Below are positions 21,512 through 33,584 of a DNA stretch of 59,402 bases, in pieces (within the stretch, counting starts at the first letter, position 1; the number at the start of each line of letters is the position of its first letter). Position numbers and translations under genes: made by a program. The notes under the pieces were generated by a model, which saw only the letters and a list, made by a program, of their open reading frames with translations, did no database searches and was not told the DNA's origin. Source of the stretch: Brachybacterium nesterenkovii (GTDB lineage: Bacteria; Actinomycetota; Actinomycetes; Actinomycetales; Dermabacteraceae); the NCBI RefSeq assembly GCF_900163655.1, contig NZ_FWFG01000093.1, forward strand, positions 1 through 59,402, given 5' to 3'.

Positions 21512-22171
21512 GTGCGCAGGCTGATCGCCGTCGTGCTCATCGTGCTCGGTGCGGCCGGGATCCTGCTGGGGCGCCTGGGGGAGACCCTCTGGGCTCCGCC
21601 GACCGAGCGCAGCGCCGCCGTCGTCCTCGAGGACCCGGGGCCGGCGGTGCTCGTGGACCCCGGCGTCGCCTACGTCGGAGGCCACACCGGGACCGTCCAG
21701 GTGAGCGCTCCCGGGGACGTCCGCATCATCCCCGTGAGCCCCGAGGTCGCGGAGGCGTACCTGGGTGATGCCCGGCACACCCGGATCACAGGCGTCCCCA
21801 GCTGGACGACGCTGGAGACCCGCGAGGTCGCCCCCGCGGGCGAGACGACCCTCCCGGACCCGGCAGGGTCGGAGGCCTGGCCCCCGGCAGCAGGGACGCC
21901 GTCGAGCGAGGCGTCGATCGAGATCTCCGCCCTGTGGCGGGAGGACGGCGGGGCGACACCGGCGCACCCCTACCGCGCCCTGCTCATCGTCGGGGACGGC
22001 ACGAGCCCGGCGGCATCCCGCATCGTCATCACGTGGCCGGTCGACAGCGCGACGCCCTGGGTCCCCTACGCCTACGCCGCGGGAGCGCTCACCGCGGTCC
22101 TCGGCCTGGTGCTGTTCGCGGCCGACCACACCGCGCGCGCCCTGCGCCGACGCAGCGAGGAGGAGGCGTGA
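21512..22171 (+). CDS. Membrane protein of unknown function, two terminal helices
   Basis: 219 residues from GTG 21512, chosen because GGGAGG lies 5 nt upstream (21501-21506); an ATG at 21491 is the alternative. A signal-anchor-like helix (RRLIAVVLIVLGAAGILLG) is followed by an extracytoplasmic beta-rich region of ~150 residues and a second helix (YAYAAGALTAVLGLVLFAA) with a basic tail. The stop overlaps the next gene's ATG by one base (TGATG), so the pair is co-translated. I do not recognise the family. The partner is a lipoprotein, so both probably act at the cell surface. Confidence 0.7.
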   Translation: MRRLIAVVLIVLGAAGILLGRLGETLWAPPTERSAAVVLEDPGPAVLVDPGVAYVGGHTGTVQVSAPGDVRIIPVSPEVAEAYLGDARHTRITGVPSWTTLETREVAPAGETTLPDPAGSEAWPPAAGTPSSEASIEISALWREDGGATPAHPYRALLIVGDGTSPAASRIVITWPVDSATPWVPYAYAAGALTAVLGLVLFAADHTARALRRRSEEEA

Positions 22172-23277
22172 TGAGCTCGGTTCCGCACCGCTGCGGCTCC
22201 GCGGACGTCCGCGATGGTCGCCACGGGGACGCGGCGGCGCCCTGCGCACCGCGGCCGCGCCGCCGCGCCGTCCTGGCCGGTGCGGCACCGGTCGTCGCGG
22301 CGCTGCTGAGCGGCTGCGGAGAGGACGAGACGCCCGCGGCGGTGCCGATGGGCCCCGCCGCCGCCTCGCCATCGCCCCAGGCCTCGACGGAGCAGGTCGC
22401 CCAGATCGTCGCCGACGTCAGCGCGCGCGTCGTGGCCGCCGACGGGGCACGGGATCCCTCCCTGCTCGCCCCGCGCGTGGTCGGGACGGCCCTCGAGATG
22501 CGCACCCGCGCCTACGAGAATCTCGGGAAGGTGCCCGGCCTGCCCGCGACGCTGCCGACGCCCTCGAGCGACCTGCAGACCGCTCTCGTGCCATCAGGGG
22601 AGGGGTTCCCGCACACCGTCATCGCCGTCGTCACGGACTCGGCGGATGCCGCCGTCCACCATTTCCTGCCGCTTCAGCTGGCCGATGCCCGCTCCGTGTA
22701 CACGACCTGGGGCTGGGCCCGCCAGCTCGGCGGCGTCACGATGCCGGCAGGCGTCGCGCCGAGGCTCGGCGCCGCCGCGGTGGACGCGGCGGACGACGAG
22801 GACCTCGTGCTCGCGCCGCAGGACGCGCTCGCGCTCTTCGCCGCGGTGCTGTCGAACGGGGACGCGGCGGATCCCTCGGACCTGCTCGAGCCCGACACCT
22901 TCACCGAGGAGATGCACGCGAGCATCCAGGCCGAGCGCACCATGCTGAACCCGGACGTGCCCGCGGACTCCCTCGCGACGATCCACGAGGAGTACACCGT
23001 CCACCCCGGAGAGCTCGCGGCGCTGCGGACGGCGGACGGCGGCGCCTTCGTGGCGGGCTCCCTGCGCTCGAGCCGGGTGATCACGCTCGTCGGCGGGGCC
23101 ACGATGTCATCCCCGGACCCGGAGCTCGCCCTCGCCGGCACGTCGGGAGCCTTCACACAGGAGGCCGTGCGAGAGTACGGCGCGACGGTGGTGCTGTACG
23201 TCCCGCCGAGCGGGAAGAGCGGGCGGATCAGGGCCCTCGCGGCCGTGAAGTCGCTGCTCGGAGCCAGCGGGCAGTGA
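22171..23277 (+). CDS. Putative lipoprotein of unknown function
   Basis: 368 residues from ATG 22171. A basic N-terminus is followed by a hydrophobic stretch ending in the lipobox LLSGCG, so the mature protein would begin at the Cys near residue 49; the RRR before the hydrophobic stretch also makes a Tat route possible. The mature part has an N-terminal helical segment and a C-terminal mixed domain (GAFVAGSLRSSRVITL, YGATVVLYVPPSG). The family is not one I can name with certainty. The one-base overlap with the upstream membrane protein suggests a functional pair. Confidence 0.75.
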   Translation: MSSVPHRCGSADVRDGRHGDAAAPCAPRPRRRAVLAGAAPVVAALLSGCGEDETPAAVPMGPAAASPSPQASTEQVAQIVADVSARVVAADGARDPSLLAPRVVGTALEMRTRAYENLGKVPGLPATLPTPSSDLQTALVPSGEGFPHTVIAVVTDSADAAVHHFLPLQLADARSVYTTWGWARQLGGVTMPAGVAPRLGAAAVDAADDEDLVLAPQDALALFAAVLSNGDAADPSDLLEPDTFTEEMHASIQAERTMLNPDVPADSLATIHEEYTVHPGELAALRTADGGAFVAGSLRSSRVITLVGGATMSSPDPELALAGTSGAFTQEAVREYGATVVLYVPPSGKSGRIRALAAVKSLLGASGQ

Positions 23278-23356
23278 CGATCACGCCGATGACCATGCCG
23301 ATGACCACGCCGACGACCCGCCGCCCGGCGGCGTCGGCCCGACGGAAGGACCGACC

Positions 23357-24256
23357 ATGACCGACCCCTACGGGATCATCGACCTGTCGACGCTGAAGAA
23401 CCCGAAGGCGCCTGAGGGCGCCGCGGGGGAGACCGGACGCTACGAGGTGACCGTGACCGAGCAGGAGCTCGAGTCCGTCATCGCGGGATCGAACCGCGTC
23501 GCCACGCTGCTGGTGGTCACGAGCTCCCGCGTCCCCTCCGGCCCCGAGTTCCTGGCGACGCTGCGCCGCCTGGTCGACGCCCGCGAGGGCGCCGTGCTGC
23601 TGGCGACGGTCGACGCCGACGACCAGCCGCGCGTCGCCGGTGCCCTCCGCGTGCAGAACCTGCCCACCGTGCTGCTGCTGGTGCGCGGGCAGCTGCAGCC
23701 GCTGTTCGAGGGCATCGTCACCGAGCAGGAGCTCGCCGGCGTGATCGACCAGGTCGTGCAGCTCGCCGCCTCCCAGGGCCTCGACGGGGACGCCGCGTCC
23801 GAGGGGGCCGCGGGCGACGAGGACGCGGCGCAGGCCGAGGAGATGTCCCCGCTGCAGCAGGCCGCGTACGACGCCATCGAGGCGGGCGACCTCGCCGGGG
23901 CGATCGAGGCCTACGAGACCGCGCTGCGGGAGAACCCGGCCGATGCCGAGGCCCGCGCCGGGCTCGCCGCCGTGCGCCTGATGGAGCGCACCCAGGGCGC
24001 GGATCTGCAGGCCGCCCGCAGCGCCGCCGCGGACGCCCCGGAGGACGTCGACGCGCAGCTCCTGGTCGCCGATCTCGACCTGCTCGGCGGTCACGTGGAG
24101 GACGCCTTCGGCCGTCTGCTGGACCTCCTGCGCGGCGCGGACTCCGAGACCAAGGACCGCGTGCGCACCCGCCTGCTCGAGCACTTCGACGTCGTCGGTG
24201 CCGAGGACCCGCGCGTCGGCCCGGCCCGCCGTCGGATGGCCAGCCTGCTGTTCTGA
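23357..24256 (+). CDS. Thioredoxin-fold/TPR protein (CnoX/YbbN-like)
   Basis: 299 residues. An N-terminal thioredoxin-fold domain (about 35-135: VATLLVVTSSRVPSGPEF ... VDADDQPRVAGALRVQNLPT) lacks the CxxC motif, having SSRVPSGPEF in its place. An acidic linker precedes TPR-like helices (LQQAAYDAIEAGDLAGAIEA; ENPADAEARAGLAAVRL). This architecture matches the CnoX/YbbN co-chaperone family and the actinobacterial Rv1324 position. Loss of the cysteines is common in this branch and implies a holdase/partner role rather than disulfide chemistry. The 80-bp interval before it carries three 12-bp CCGATGACC-type repeats (23286-23321). Confidence 0.85.
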   Translation: MTDPYGIIDLSTLKNPKAPEGAAGETGRYEVTVTEQELESVIAGSNRVATLLVVTSSRVPSGPEFLATLRRLVDAREGAVLLATVDADDQPRVAGALRVQNLPTVLLLVRGQLQPLFEGIVTEQELAGVIDQVVQLAASQGLDGDAASEGAAGDEDAAQAEEMSPLQQAAYDAIEAGDLAGAIEAYETALRENPADAEARAGLAAVRLMERTQGADLQAARSAAADAPEDVDAQLLVADLDLLGGHVEDAFGRLLDLLRGADSETKDRVRTRLLEHFDVVGAEDPRVGPARRRMASLLF

Positions 24257-24534
24257 GGCGCAGGCGGGCGCGAGGCGCAGGCGGGGCGGATCAGTCCGTT
24301 GCCCCGCCGCATCTCGCGCCGTCGCCCCCGCCCTGTCGCCCTGTCGTATGTCGCGCCGCAGCCCCTCCCGGACGACGCGCCGCGCCCCTGCCAAATCCAC
24401 GCTGAGTGCCAAATCGCCCCCGAAACGGGTCGCAGCGTGACGCTCGGCGTCAGGGAGGCTTGCTCGGCGTGAGCGAGGTGCGCCTCGGCGCGAGGGAGGC
24501 GCGGACCGTCGTGAGCGAGGCGCGGCGGGATGCG

Positions 24535-24570
24535 ACGAGGCCCTCCCCGACAGATCGGGGAGGGCCTCGT
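24535..24570. terminator. Bidirectional terminator between convergent genes
   Basis: A perfect 16-bp stem (24535-24550 with 24555-24570) around CAGA separates the CnoX-like gene (+) from glgB (-). The rest of 24257-24629 has short direct repeats (GAGGCGCAGGCGGG twice at 24256-24286; TGCCAAATC twice near 24390-24416) and degenerate CTCGGCG-type repeats, with no gene seen. Confidence 0.75.
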
Positions 24571-24629
24571 GTCTGCGGCGGGCCCGCTGGCCGCACGCCC
24601 CGCGCCGGAGCGGGGCGCGCGACGGCGGC

Positions 24630-26967
<2,338 letters not shown>

Positions 26968-26975
<8 letters not shown>

Positions 26976-29109
26976 GGGGGCTCTCCTCGGAGTGGATGAT
27001 GCGCAGGATATGGGCGGGGCGGGTCTCGGGGTCCAGGCCGACGAAGGCGTGCTCGCCCCAGGTGAAGCGCTCCCCGGTCAGGAGGTCCTCGACCTCGAAG
27101 GGGCCGTCGACGCCGAGGGCGGCGAGGTCCAGGTGCACGCCCGTCCCGGCGCTGCGGTCGTGGGCGGTCAGGCAGGCGACGATGACCGTGTCGGGGGCGC
27201 CGGTGGGGCTCGCGTCGGCATCGAGATGCTTGGAGAACACGAGCACCTGGTCGTCGTCGGCGCTGTGGAAGGCGATGTCGTTCAGCTGCTGGAGCGCGGG
27301 GTGCTCGCGGCGGATCCGGTTCAGCCGCGTCAGCAGGGGCTGCAGGGAGCGACCGGAGGCGAGCGCCCCCTCGAAGTCGCGCGGCTTGTACTCGTACTTC
27401 TCGTTGTCGATCTGCTCCTCGGCGCCGGGCCGCGGGATGTCCTCGACCAGCTCGTAGCCGGAGTAGATGCCCCAAGTCGGCACGAGGGTCGCCGCGAGGA
27501 TCGCGCGCAGGCGGAAGGCGCGGTGCCCGCCGGAGCTCATGAACGGCGTGAGGATGTCGTGCGTCGTGGGCCAGAAGCTCGGGCGCATGTACGCCGAGGC
27601 CTCGCACAGCTCGCCCAGGTACTCGCGCAGCTCCTCGGGGGTGTGGCGCCACGTGAAGTACGTGTAGGACTGGTGGAAGCCGACCTTGCCGAGCGTGTGC
27701 ATCATCGTCGGGCGCGTGAACGCCTCCGCCAGGAAGACCACCTCGGGGTGCTTGTCGGCGAACTCGGCCAGCAGCTCCTCCCAGAAGCGCACGGGCTTGG
27801 TGTGCGGGTTGTCCACGCGGAGGAGCGTGACGCCATGGGCGACCCAGTGCTCGAGGACGTCGCGGATCGCGGCGTACAGGCCCTCGTAGTCGGTGTCGAA
27901 GCTCAGCGGGTAGATGTCCTGGTACTTCTTGGGCGGGTTCTCCGCGTAGGCGATCGAGCCGTCGGCCCGCACCACGAACCACTCCGGGTGCTCGGCCACC
28001 CACGGGTGGTCGGGGGAGCACTGCAGCGCGATGTCGAGCGCCACCTCGAGCCCCAGCTCCTGCGCCCGCGCGACGAAGGCGTCGAAGTCCTCCATCGTGC
28101 CCAGATCCGGGTGGATCGCATCATGGCCGCCGTCGGGCGAGCCGATCGCGTACGGGGAGCCGGGGTCGCCCGGGCGGACCTCGAGGGTGTTGTTGCGGCC
28201 CTTGCGGAAGGTCGTGCCGATCGGATGGATCGGGGTCAGGTAGGCGACGTCGAAGCCCATCGCCGCCACCCGGTCCAGGGCGCCGGCGGCGGTCCGCAGC
28301 GTGCCGGAGATCCAGCCGCCGTGCTCGGGGTCGAAGCGCGCGCCCTCCGAGCGGGGGAAGAACTCGTACCAGGAGCCGTACAGCGCGCGCTGACGCTGGA
28401 CGATGAGGGGATGCGGGCCCGAGACGGTCACGCCGTCGCGCAGCGGGCGCTCGTGCAGGATCGCGCGCAGGTCCGGTCCGATCGCCGGGGCCAGGCGCGC
28501 CTGCGGCGTCAGGGAGGAGCTGCGCAGGGAGTCGATCGCGGCGCGGACCACGGCGCCGTCGGAGGCGGGGCGCTCGCCCCGCTCGACCTCGTCGAGCACG
28601 CGGCGCAGGACCACGACGCCCTCGGCGAGCATGAGGTCGGCGTCGATGCCGGCGGGCACCTTGATCGAGGCGTTGTGCACCCAGGTCTCGTACGGCGCGG
28701 AGAAGGCCTCGATGCGGAAGCTCCAGGCGCCCTCCGCGTCCGGCCGCATCGACCCGGCCCACAGGTCGAGCCCCGGATTCGTCGAGCGCAGAGCTGTGCG
28801 CGAGCGCTCGCGGCCGGCGGGATCGCACAGCACCACCTGCACGCCCATCTCGTCATGCCCCTCGCGGAAGGCGTTGACCCGCACCGGCACCGTCTCGCCC
28901 ACCACTGCGCGAGCGGGGAAGCGGCCGCCGTCGACGACCGGCTGCACGTCCATGATCGGGATGCGGCCGATGCCCGCGTCGATGCCCCGCGCAGTGCTGT
29001 CCGGACGGATCCCGCTGTCCGGGCGGATCGGGGTCTGCGCGACCTCCTGACCCCCCTGGGGCTCCCGGGTCGTGCGGGCGCTGTCGGATGGGACGTGCGG
29101 GACGGGCAT
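26968..29109 (-). CDS. glgE: Alpha-1,4-glucan:maltose-1-phosphate maltosyltransferase GlgE
   Basis: Extends glucans using maltose-1-phosphate, the actinobacterial alternative route to glycogen from trehalose. 713 residues, GH13_3. GGAG lies on the minus strand about 5 nt before ATG 29109. Distinctive parts: RIPIMDVQPVVDGGRFPARA at the N-domain, VAYLTPIHPIGTTFRKGRNN, LLRVDNPHTKPVRFWEELL (nucleophile Asp), FLAEAFTRPTMM (acid/base Glu). About 35 residues at the N-terminus are low complexity. Trehalose synthase/maltokinase (treS, pep2) are not in the window, so the substrate supply must be encoded elsewhere. Confidence 0.95.
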
Positions 29110-29166
29110 CGCGTCTCCTCGAAGTCGGTCTCGGCGAGATCGGGCTCACATCCGCGGCCCGCGGTG

Positions 29167-31281
29167 TCAGCCTAGGCGATCCTCGACGCCCGCCGTGCCA
29201 TGGACCAGGAGCACCGCGAGCGTCCCGCCCGGCAGATGCAGGAGCGGCCGGCCGGGCTCGTCCGGGTCCTCGCCGAGCTCCAGCTCCTCCTCGCAGGAGG
29301 CGAAGAGCAGCTCGGCGCCGCGGCCCGACCACGGGGCGGCCGGACCCCGCACGAGCTCGGTGCCGACCGAGCCGTTGACCACGAGCACGACATGCCCCAC
29401 GGCGGCCGGACCGGGACGCAGCATCTGCAGGGTGTGGCGGTCGGGGTCGAGCCAGTCGCCGTGGCGCATCGGCTCGCCGTCGGCCCCGAACCAGGCGATC
29501 TGGTCGCGCTCGGGGCGCTCGGGGTCGGCATCGCCCAGGAAGGTCGCCGGGCGCAGACGGGAGAAGCGGCGGCGCAGGGCCAGGAGGTCGCGGGTGGCCG
29601 CGTACATCGCGCGCTGGTGCTCATCGCGCTCCCAGTCCACCCAGGAGATGCGGTTGTCCTGGCAGTAGGCGTTGTTGTTGCCCTGCTGGGTGCGCAGCGC
29701 CTCATCGCCCGCGGTGATCATCGGCGTCCCGGCCGACAAAAGCAGGGTGGCCATAAGGGAGCGAGCGGTCCGGCGCCGATGCCGCGCCACCTCCGCGGCC
29801 TGCTCCGAGGCGGCGATCTCCGCGGGCCCGAGGGGGCCCTCGATGCCGTGGTTCCAGGAGCGGTTGTCGTCCGTGCCGTCGCGGCCGTCCTCGCCGTTGG
29901 CCTCGTTGCGCTTGCCCTCGTAGGTGGTGAGGTCCGCGAGGGTGAAGCCGTCGTGGGCGGTCACGTAGTTCAGCGAGGCCCACGGCGCCCGCAGGTGCTG
30001 CCCGGGCGGGAGCCCCTGGGGGTCGTGGCGGGTGAAGACGTCGGCGCTGCCGGCCAGACGGGTCGCGATGTCGCGGACGCCGCCGATCTGCGTGGTGCCC
30101 GTGCGGACGCGCCGCGCCGGGTCCTCGAGCCAGAAGGAGCGCACGTCGTTGCGGAACGCGTCGTTCCACTCGGCAAACGGGGGCGGGAACGAGCCCGTCT
30201 GCCAGCCGTAGCCGCCCACGTCCCACGGCTCCGCGATGAGCTTGACGCCCCGCAGGACCTCGTCGGTGGTGATGGCGCGCAGCAGCGGGTGGTCGGAGCG
30301 GAAGCCGCGGTCGTCGCGGCCCAGCGTCGCCGCCAGGTCGAAGCGGAAGCCGTCGATCCCGTACTCGCGCACCCAGTGGCGCAGCGAGGAGACGATGAGG
30401 TCGACCACGTGCCCGGAGCGCATGTTCAGGCTGTTGCCGGTGCCGGTGAAGTCGACGAACGCGCCGTGGTCCGTCCAGTAGTGGTCCTGGGCGTCCAGGC
30501 CGCGCAGCGACAGCGAGGGGCCGTCGGCGCCGCCCTCGGCGGTGTGGTTGTAGACGACGTCGCAGATGACCTCGATGCCCGCCGCGTGCAGGGAGCGGAC
30601 CATAGAGCGCACCTCGTCGCGCACGGCCGCGGCGCCCGCCTCCTGCGCGCGCCGCGTCGCATAGCCGGGGTGGGGCGCGAAGTACGACAGCGTCGAGTAG
30701 CCCCAATAGTTGGTCAGGGCCAGGCGGGTCAGGTGGGGCTCGTCCATGATCGCGTGGATCGGCAGCAGCTCGATCGCCGTGACCCCGAGATCGCGCAGGT
30801 AGTCGGTCATCACGCGGTGCCCGAGACCGGCATAGGTGCCCCGCAGCTCGGGCGGGAGGTCCGGGTGCAGCATCGTCAGGCCGCGCACATGGGCCTCGTA
30901 GACGACGGTCGCGGTCCACGGGGTGCGCAGGGGCTCCTCGCGCAGCGTCTCCTCGAGGGGCGGCACGACCACGGACCAGACCGCGTCGTCGGCGTTGTCG
31001 TCCTCGGCGGGGCGCTGCATCCCGTCGGCGGGCCGCAGAAGCGCGTCGACCTCATGGGCGAACATGCTCGACAGCAGCGGGGAGGCGTGGGAGATGCCCG
31101 TGCCGCGCGGATCCAGCAGCAGGCGGGCGGAATTGTGGAAGCGGGCGCGCTGCGGATCCCAGGGGCCGTGCACCCGCAGCCCGTACCGGGTGCCGGGGGT
31201 CATGCCCTCGACCTCGTCCCACCACATGCCGCCGTCGTAGCGGGTCAGGCGGATCCGCTGCTCGGAGGAGCCCCGGCGCAC
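29167..31281 (-). CDS. glgX: Glycogen debranching enzyme GlgX (isoamylase type)
   Basis: Hydrolyses alpha-1,6 branches of glycogen. GH13_11 motifs: IIYEAHV-type VVYEAHVRGLTMLHPDLP, DGFRFDLAATLGRDDRG (nucleophile), LIAEPWDVGGYGWQTG (Glu) and VTAHDGFTLADLTTY. The start is uncertain. GTG 31281 (704 residues) is the first in-frame start downstream of the divergent promoter zone, but in-frame sequence just before it (APRAQAVDLCV) still aligns with the CBM48 strand of E. coli GlgX, so a start further up (GTG 31428 or ATG 31488, which would overlap moxR) cannot be excluded. The first strand of CBM48 seems missing or altered. It lies 57 bp upstream of glgE, same strand. Confidence 0.9.
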   Translation of the reverse strand: MRRGSSEQRIRLTRYDGGMWWDEVEGMTPGTRYGLRVHGPWDPQRARFHNSARLLLDPRGTGISHASPLLSSMFAHEVDALLRPADGMQRPAEDDNADDAVWSVVVPPLEETLREEPLRTPWTATVVYEAHVRGLTMLHPDLPPELRGTYAGLGHRVMTDYLRDLGVTAIELLPIHAIMDEPHLTRLALTNYWGYSTLSYFAPHPGYATRRAQEAGAAAVRDEVRSMVRSLHAAGIEVICDVVYNHTAEGGADGPSLSLRGLDAQDHYWTDHGAFVDFTGTGNSLNMRSGHVVDLIVSSLRHWVREYGIDGFRFDLAATLGRDDRGFRSDHPLLRAITTDEVLRGVKLIAEPWDVGGYGWQTGSFPPPFAEWNDAFRNDVRSFWLEDPARRVRTGTTQIGGVRDIATRLAGSADVFTRHDPQGLPPGQHLRAPWASLNYVTAHDGFTLADLTTYEGKRNEANGEDGRDGTDDNRSWNHGIEGPLGPAEIAASEQAAEVARHRRRTARSLMATLLLSAGTPMITAGDEALRTQQGNNNAYCQDNRISWVDWERDEHQRAMYAATRDLLALRRRFSRLRPATFLGDADPERPERDQIAWFGADGEPMRHGDWLDPDRHTLQMLRPGPAAVGHVVLVVNGSVGTELVRGPAAPWSGRGAELLFASCEEELELGEDPDEPGRPLLHLPGGTLAVLLVHGTAGVEDRLG

Positions 31282-31363
31282 GCACAGATCGACCGCCTGC
31301 GCTCTCGGCGCGCCGAGTCCCGTGCGCGATCGCCCGGGTTCCCGCGGCGACGTCGCATGACGA

Positions 31364-31369
31364 TAAGAT
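31364..31369 (+). promoter_or_regulatory. Putative -10 element for the moxR operon
   Basis: CGATAAGATCC carries TAAGAT about 100 bp before moxR, in the divergent glgX-moxR interval. The best upstream hexamer (TTCCCG at 31339) is 19 bp away, so the promoter call is weak. Confidence 0.3.
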
Positions 31370-31471
31370 CCCGGAGTCGCGAGGGTGGGCGCGATGCGGG
31401 GCGTGCAGGACTGCGCCCGGTCGGGCACCCGCGCATCACCGACGGACGAACGACGGGGAGCGAAGTCACCG

Positions 31472-32680
31472 ATGAGCCATCCCAGCACGGCGGGCCCGCA
31501 GGGCCCCGCGCCCGATCGCAGCTCGGGCCGACAGGCTCAGGAGCCGGGTGCCCGGCGCCCGGAACCTCAGCGCCCGGAAACCCAGCGCGCTGAGTCGCAG
31601 CGCCCGCGGTCGCAGCAGCCGGGCGCCCAGCGCCCCGATCCCTCCCGCGGCGGGTCCGGCTCCTCGGGGCGCAGCTTCACCCCGGCGCAGCCGGCGATCG
31701 CGCCCGGCGACCTCGAACGGGCCCGCGACATCGTCCGGAAGATCTCGGACGTGTTCGGCACCCGCGTGGTCGGCCAGGAGAACCTGCGCCTGACGCTGCT
31801 GGCGTCGCTCGCCGCCGGCGGCCACGTGCTGCTCGAGTCCGTGCCGGGCCTGGCCAAGACCACGGCCGCCTCCGCGCTCGCCTCGGCGATCGGCGGCAGC
31901 TTCCACCGCATCCAGTGCACGCCGGACCTGATGCCCAACGACATCATCGGCACCCAGATCTTCAACTACGGCTCCGGCACGTTCACCACCCAGCTGGGCC
32001 CCGTGCACGCCAACATCGTGCTGCTGGACGAGATCAACCGCTCGAGCGCCAAGACGCAGTCCGCGATGCTCGAGGCCATGCAGGAGCGCCAGACCTCGAT
32101 CGGCGGCGAGATCCACCGCCTGCCCGACCCGTTCATGGTCCTCGCGACGCAGAACCCCATCGAGGAGGAGGGCACGTACGTGCTCCCCGAGGCGCAGATG
32201 GACCGCTTCCTCATCAAGGAGGTCCTCACCTATCCGCGACCCGGCGAGGAGCACGAGATCCTCGACCGCTCGACCGCGGGACGGCTCAACGCGCCCAAGC
32301 AGGCGCCGACGGCCGCGGTGACGCTCGACGACATCCGCTTCCTGCAGCAGGCCGTCGACCAGGTGCACGTCGACAAGGCCGTCAAGCGCTACATCGTCGA
32401 CCTCGTGTTCACCACGCGCGGCTCCGGCCCGCGCCCCGTCCCCCACCTCACGCAGTCGGTGCGGGTGGGCGCCAGCCCCCGCGGCTCGATCGCGCTCATG
32501 CGGATCGGCCAGGCGCACGCGCTCATCCAGGGCCGCGACTACGTGACTCCCGACGACGTGCGCGCGATGCGCTACGGCGTGCTGCGCCACCGCCTCGTGC
32601 TGACCTTCGACGCGCTCGCCGGCGGGGTCTCGCCCGAGACCATCATCGACGCGGTCTTCCGCGCCGTCCCGATGCCCTGA
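31472..32680 (+). CDS. MoxR-family AAA+ ATPase
   Basis: 402 residues from ATG 31472 with GGGGAG 11 nt upstream. Residues 1-70 are a disordered Pro/Gln/Arg/Ser-rich leader; the AAA+ core follows: Walker A ESVPGLAKTTAAS, Walker B IVLLDEINRSSAKTQ, sensor ATQNPIEEEGTYVLPEAQMD. MoxR ATPases act as chaperones for vWA-domain partners, and two vWA genes lie downstream in the same operon. Gene spacing to the DUF58 gene is 7 bp. Confidence 0.93.
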   Translation: MSHPSTAGPQGPAPDRSSGRQAQEPGARRPEPQRPETQRAESQRPRSQQPGAQRPDPSRGGSGSSGRSFTPAQPAIAPGDLERARDIVRKISDVFGTRVVGQENLRLTLLASLAAGGHVLLESVPGLAKTTAASALASAIGGSFHRIQCTPDLMPNDIIGTQIFNYGSGTFTTQLGPVHANIVLLDEINRSSAKTQSAMLEAMQERQTSIGGEIHRLPDPFMVLATQNPIEEEGTYVLPEAQMDRFLIKEVLTYPRPGEEHEILDRSTAGRLNAPKQAPTAAVTLDDIRFLQQAVDQVHVDKAVKRYIVDLVFTTRGSGPRPVPHLTQSVRVGASPRGSIALMRIGQAHALIQGRDYVTPDDVRAMRYGVLRHRLVLTFDALAGGVSPETIIDAVFRAVPMP

Positions 32681-32687
32681 GGCGCCC

Positions 32688-33584
32688 ATGGCCACCTCGC
32701 TGCTGACACGGGTCAAGGCCCAGGTCGACCTGCACACCTCGCGCCGCGCGCGGGGCCTGATCCAGGGGCGCGGGCGCTCCCTGTTCAAGGGCAGCGGGGA
32801 GGACTTCGACGACCTGAAGTTCTACCAGCCGGGCGACAAGATCTCCGACATCGACTGGAAGGCGACGGCCCGCTCCGGCGAGCCGCTGATCCGCCAGTTC
32901 AACGAGGAGCGCGTGCGCCACCTCTCGATCGTCGCCGACACCTCCGACGCGATGGCCGCGACCGCCGCCGACGGCTCCTCCAAGCGCGACGCGATGGTGC
33001 TCGCGGCCGGGCTCGTGTGCTTCCTCGCCCAGACCAACGGCGACCTCGTCTCCCTCGTCGCCGGGAGCCCCGAGCGCCCGGTGCAGCTGCCCTCGCGCTC
33101 CTCCGACGGGCACCTCGAGCTGCTGCTGCGCTCGATCCAGCAGGGCACCACGACGGCCTCTCCCGCCCCGGACTCGGCCTGGCTGCTCGAGCGCGCGTTC
33201 CGCGTGACCACCCGCTCGACGCTGATGACGATCATCACCGACGAGGCGCGCCCGTCCCCGGACGACTTCTCGATGCTGCGGCGCCTGACCACGCGCCACG
33301 ACCTCCTGGTGATCCGCATCGCCGACGCGGACCCGCTGCTGGCCGACGACCTCGACCGCGACGTCATCGACATCGACGCGCCGCGGGAGATCTCCGAGCT
33401 CTCCCGCGCCTCCGAGAAGGTCCTGCGCGACGTGCAGGCGTACCGGGACGCGCGGCGCGAGGCGGTCTCGGGGATGCTCGACCACCTGCACGTCAGCCAT
33501 CTGCTCGCGCAGGGGGCCACCACCGTGGTCGACGACATGATCTCGATGCTGCGACGCCGGGAGTACAGCCATGCCGATCGCTGA
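32688..33584 (+). CDS. DUF58 domain protein
   Basis: 298 residues. The DUF58 signature FYQPGDKISDIDWKATARSG followed by EPLIRQFNEERVRHLSIVAD is clear; the domain resembles a vWA fold with DTSDAM in the MIDAS position. It has no membrane segment, unlike many DUF58 proteins. Second gene of the MoxR operon; it overlaps the next gene by 14 bp. The family is linked to MoxR and Bat-type vWA proteins, with roles proposed in envelope stress and aerotolerance, but no biochemical activity is established. Confidence 0.9.
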   Translation: MATSLLTRVKAQVDLHTSRRARGLIQGRGRSLFKGSGEDFDDLKFYQPGDKISDIDWKATARSGEPLIRQFNEERVRHLSIVADTSDAMAATAADGSSKRDAMVLAAGLVCFLAQTNGDLVSLVAGSPERPVQLPSRSSDGHLELLLRSIQQGTTTASPAPDSAWLLERAFRVTTRSTLMTIITDEARPSPDDFSMLRRLTTRHDLLVIRIADADPLLADDLDRDVIDIDAPREISELSRASEKVLRDVQAYRDARREAVSGMLDHLHVSHLLAQGATTVVDDMISMLRRREYSHADR

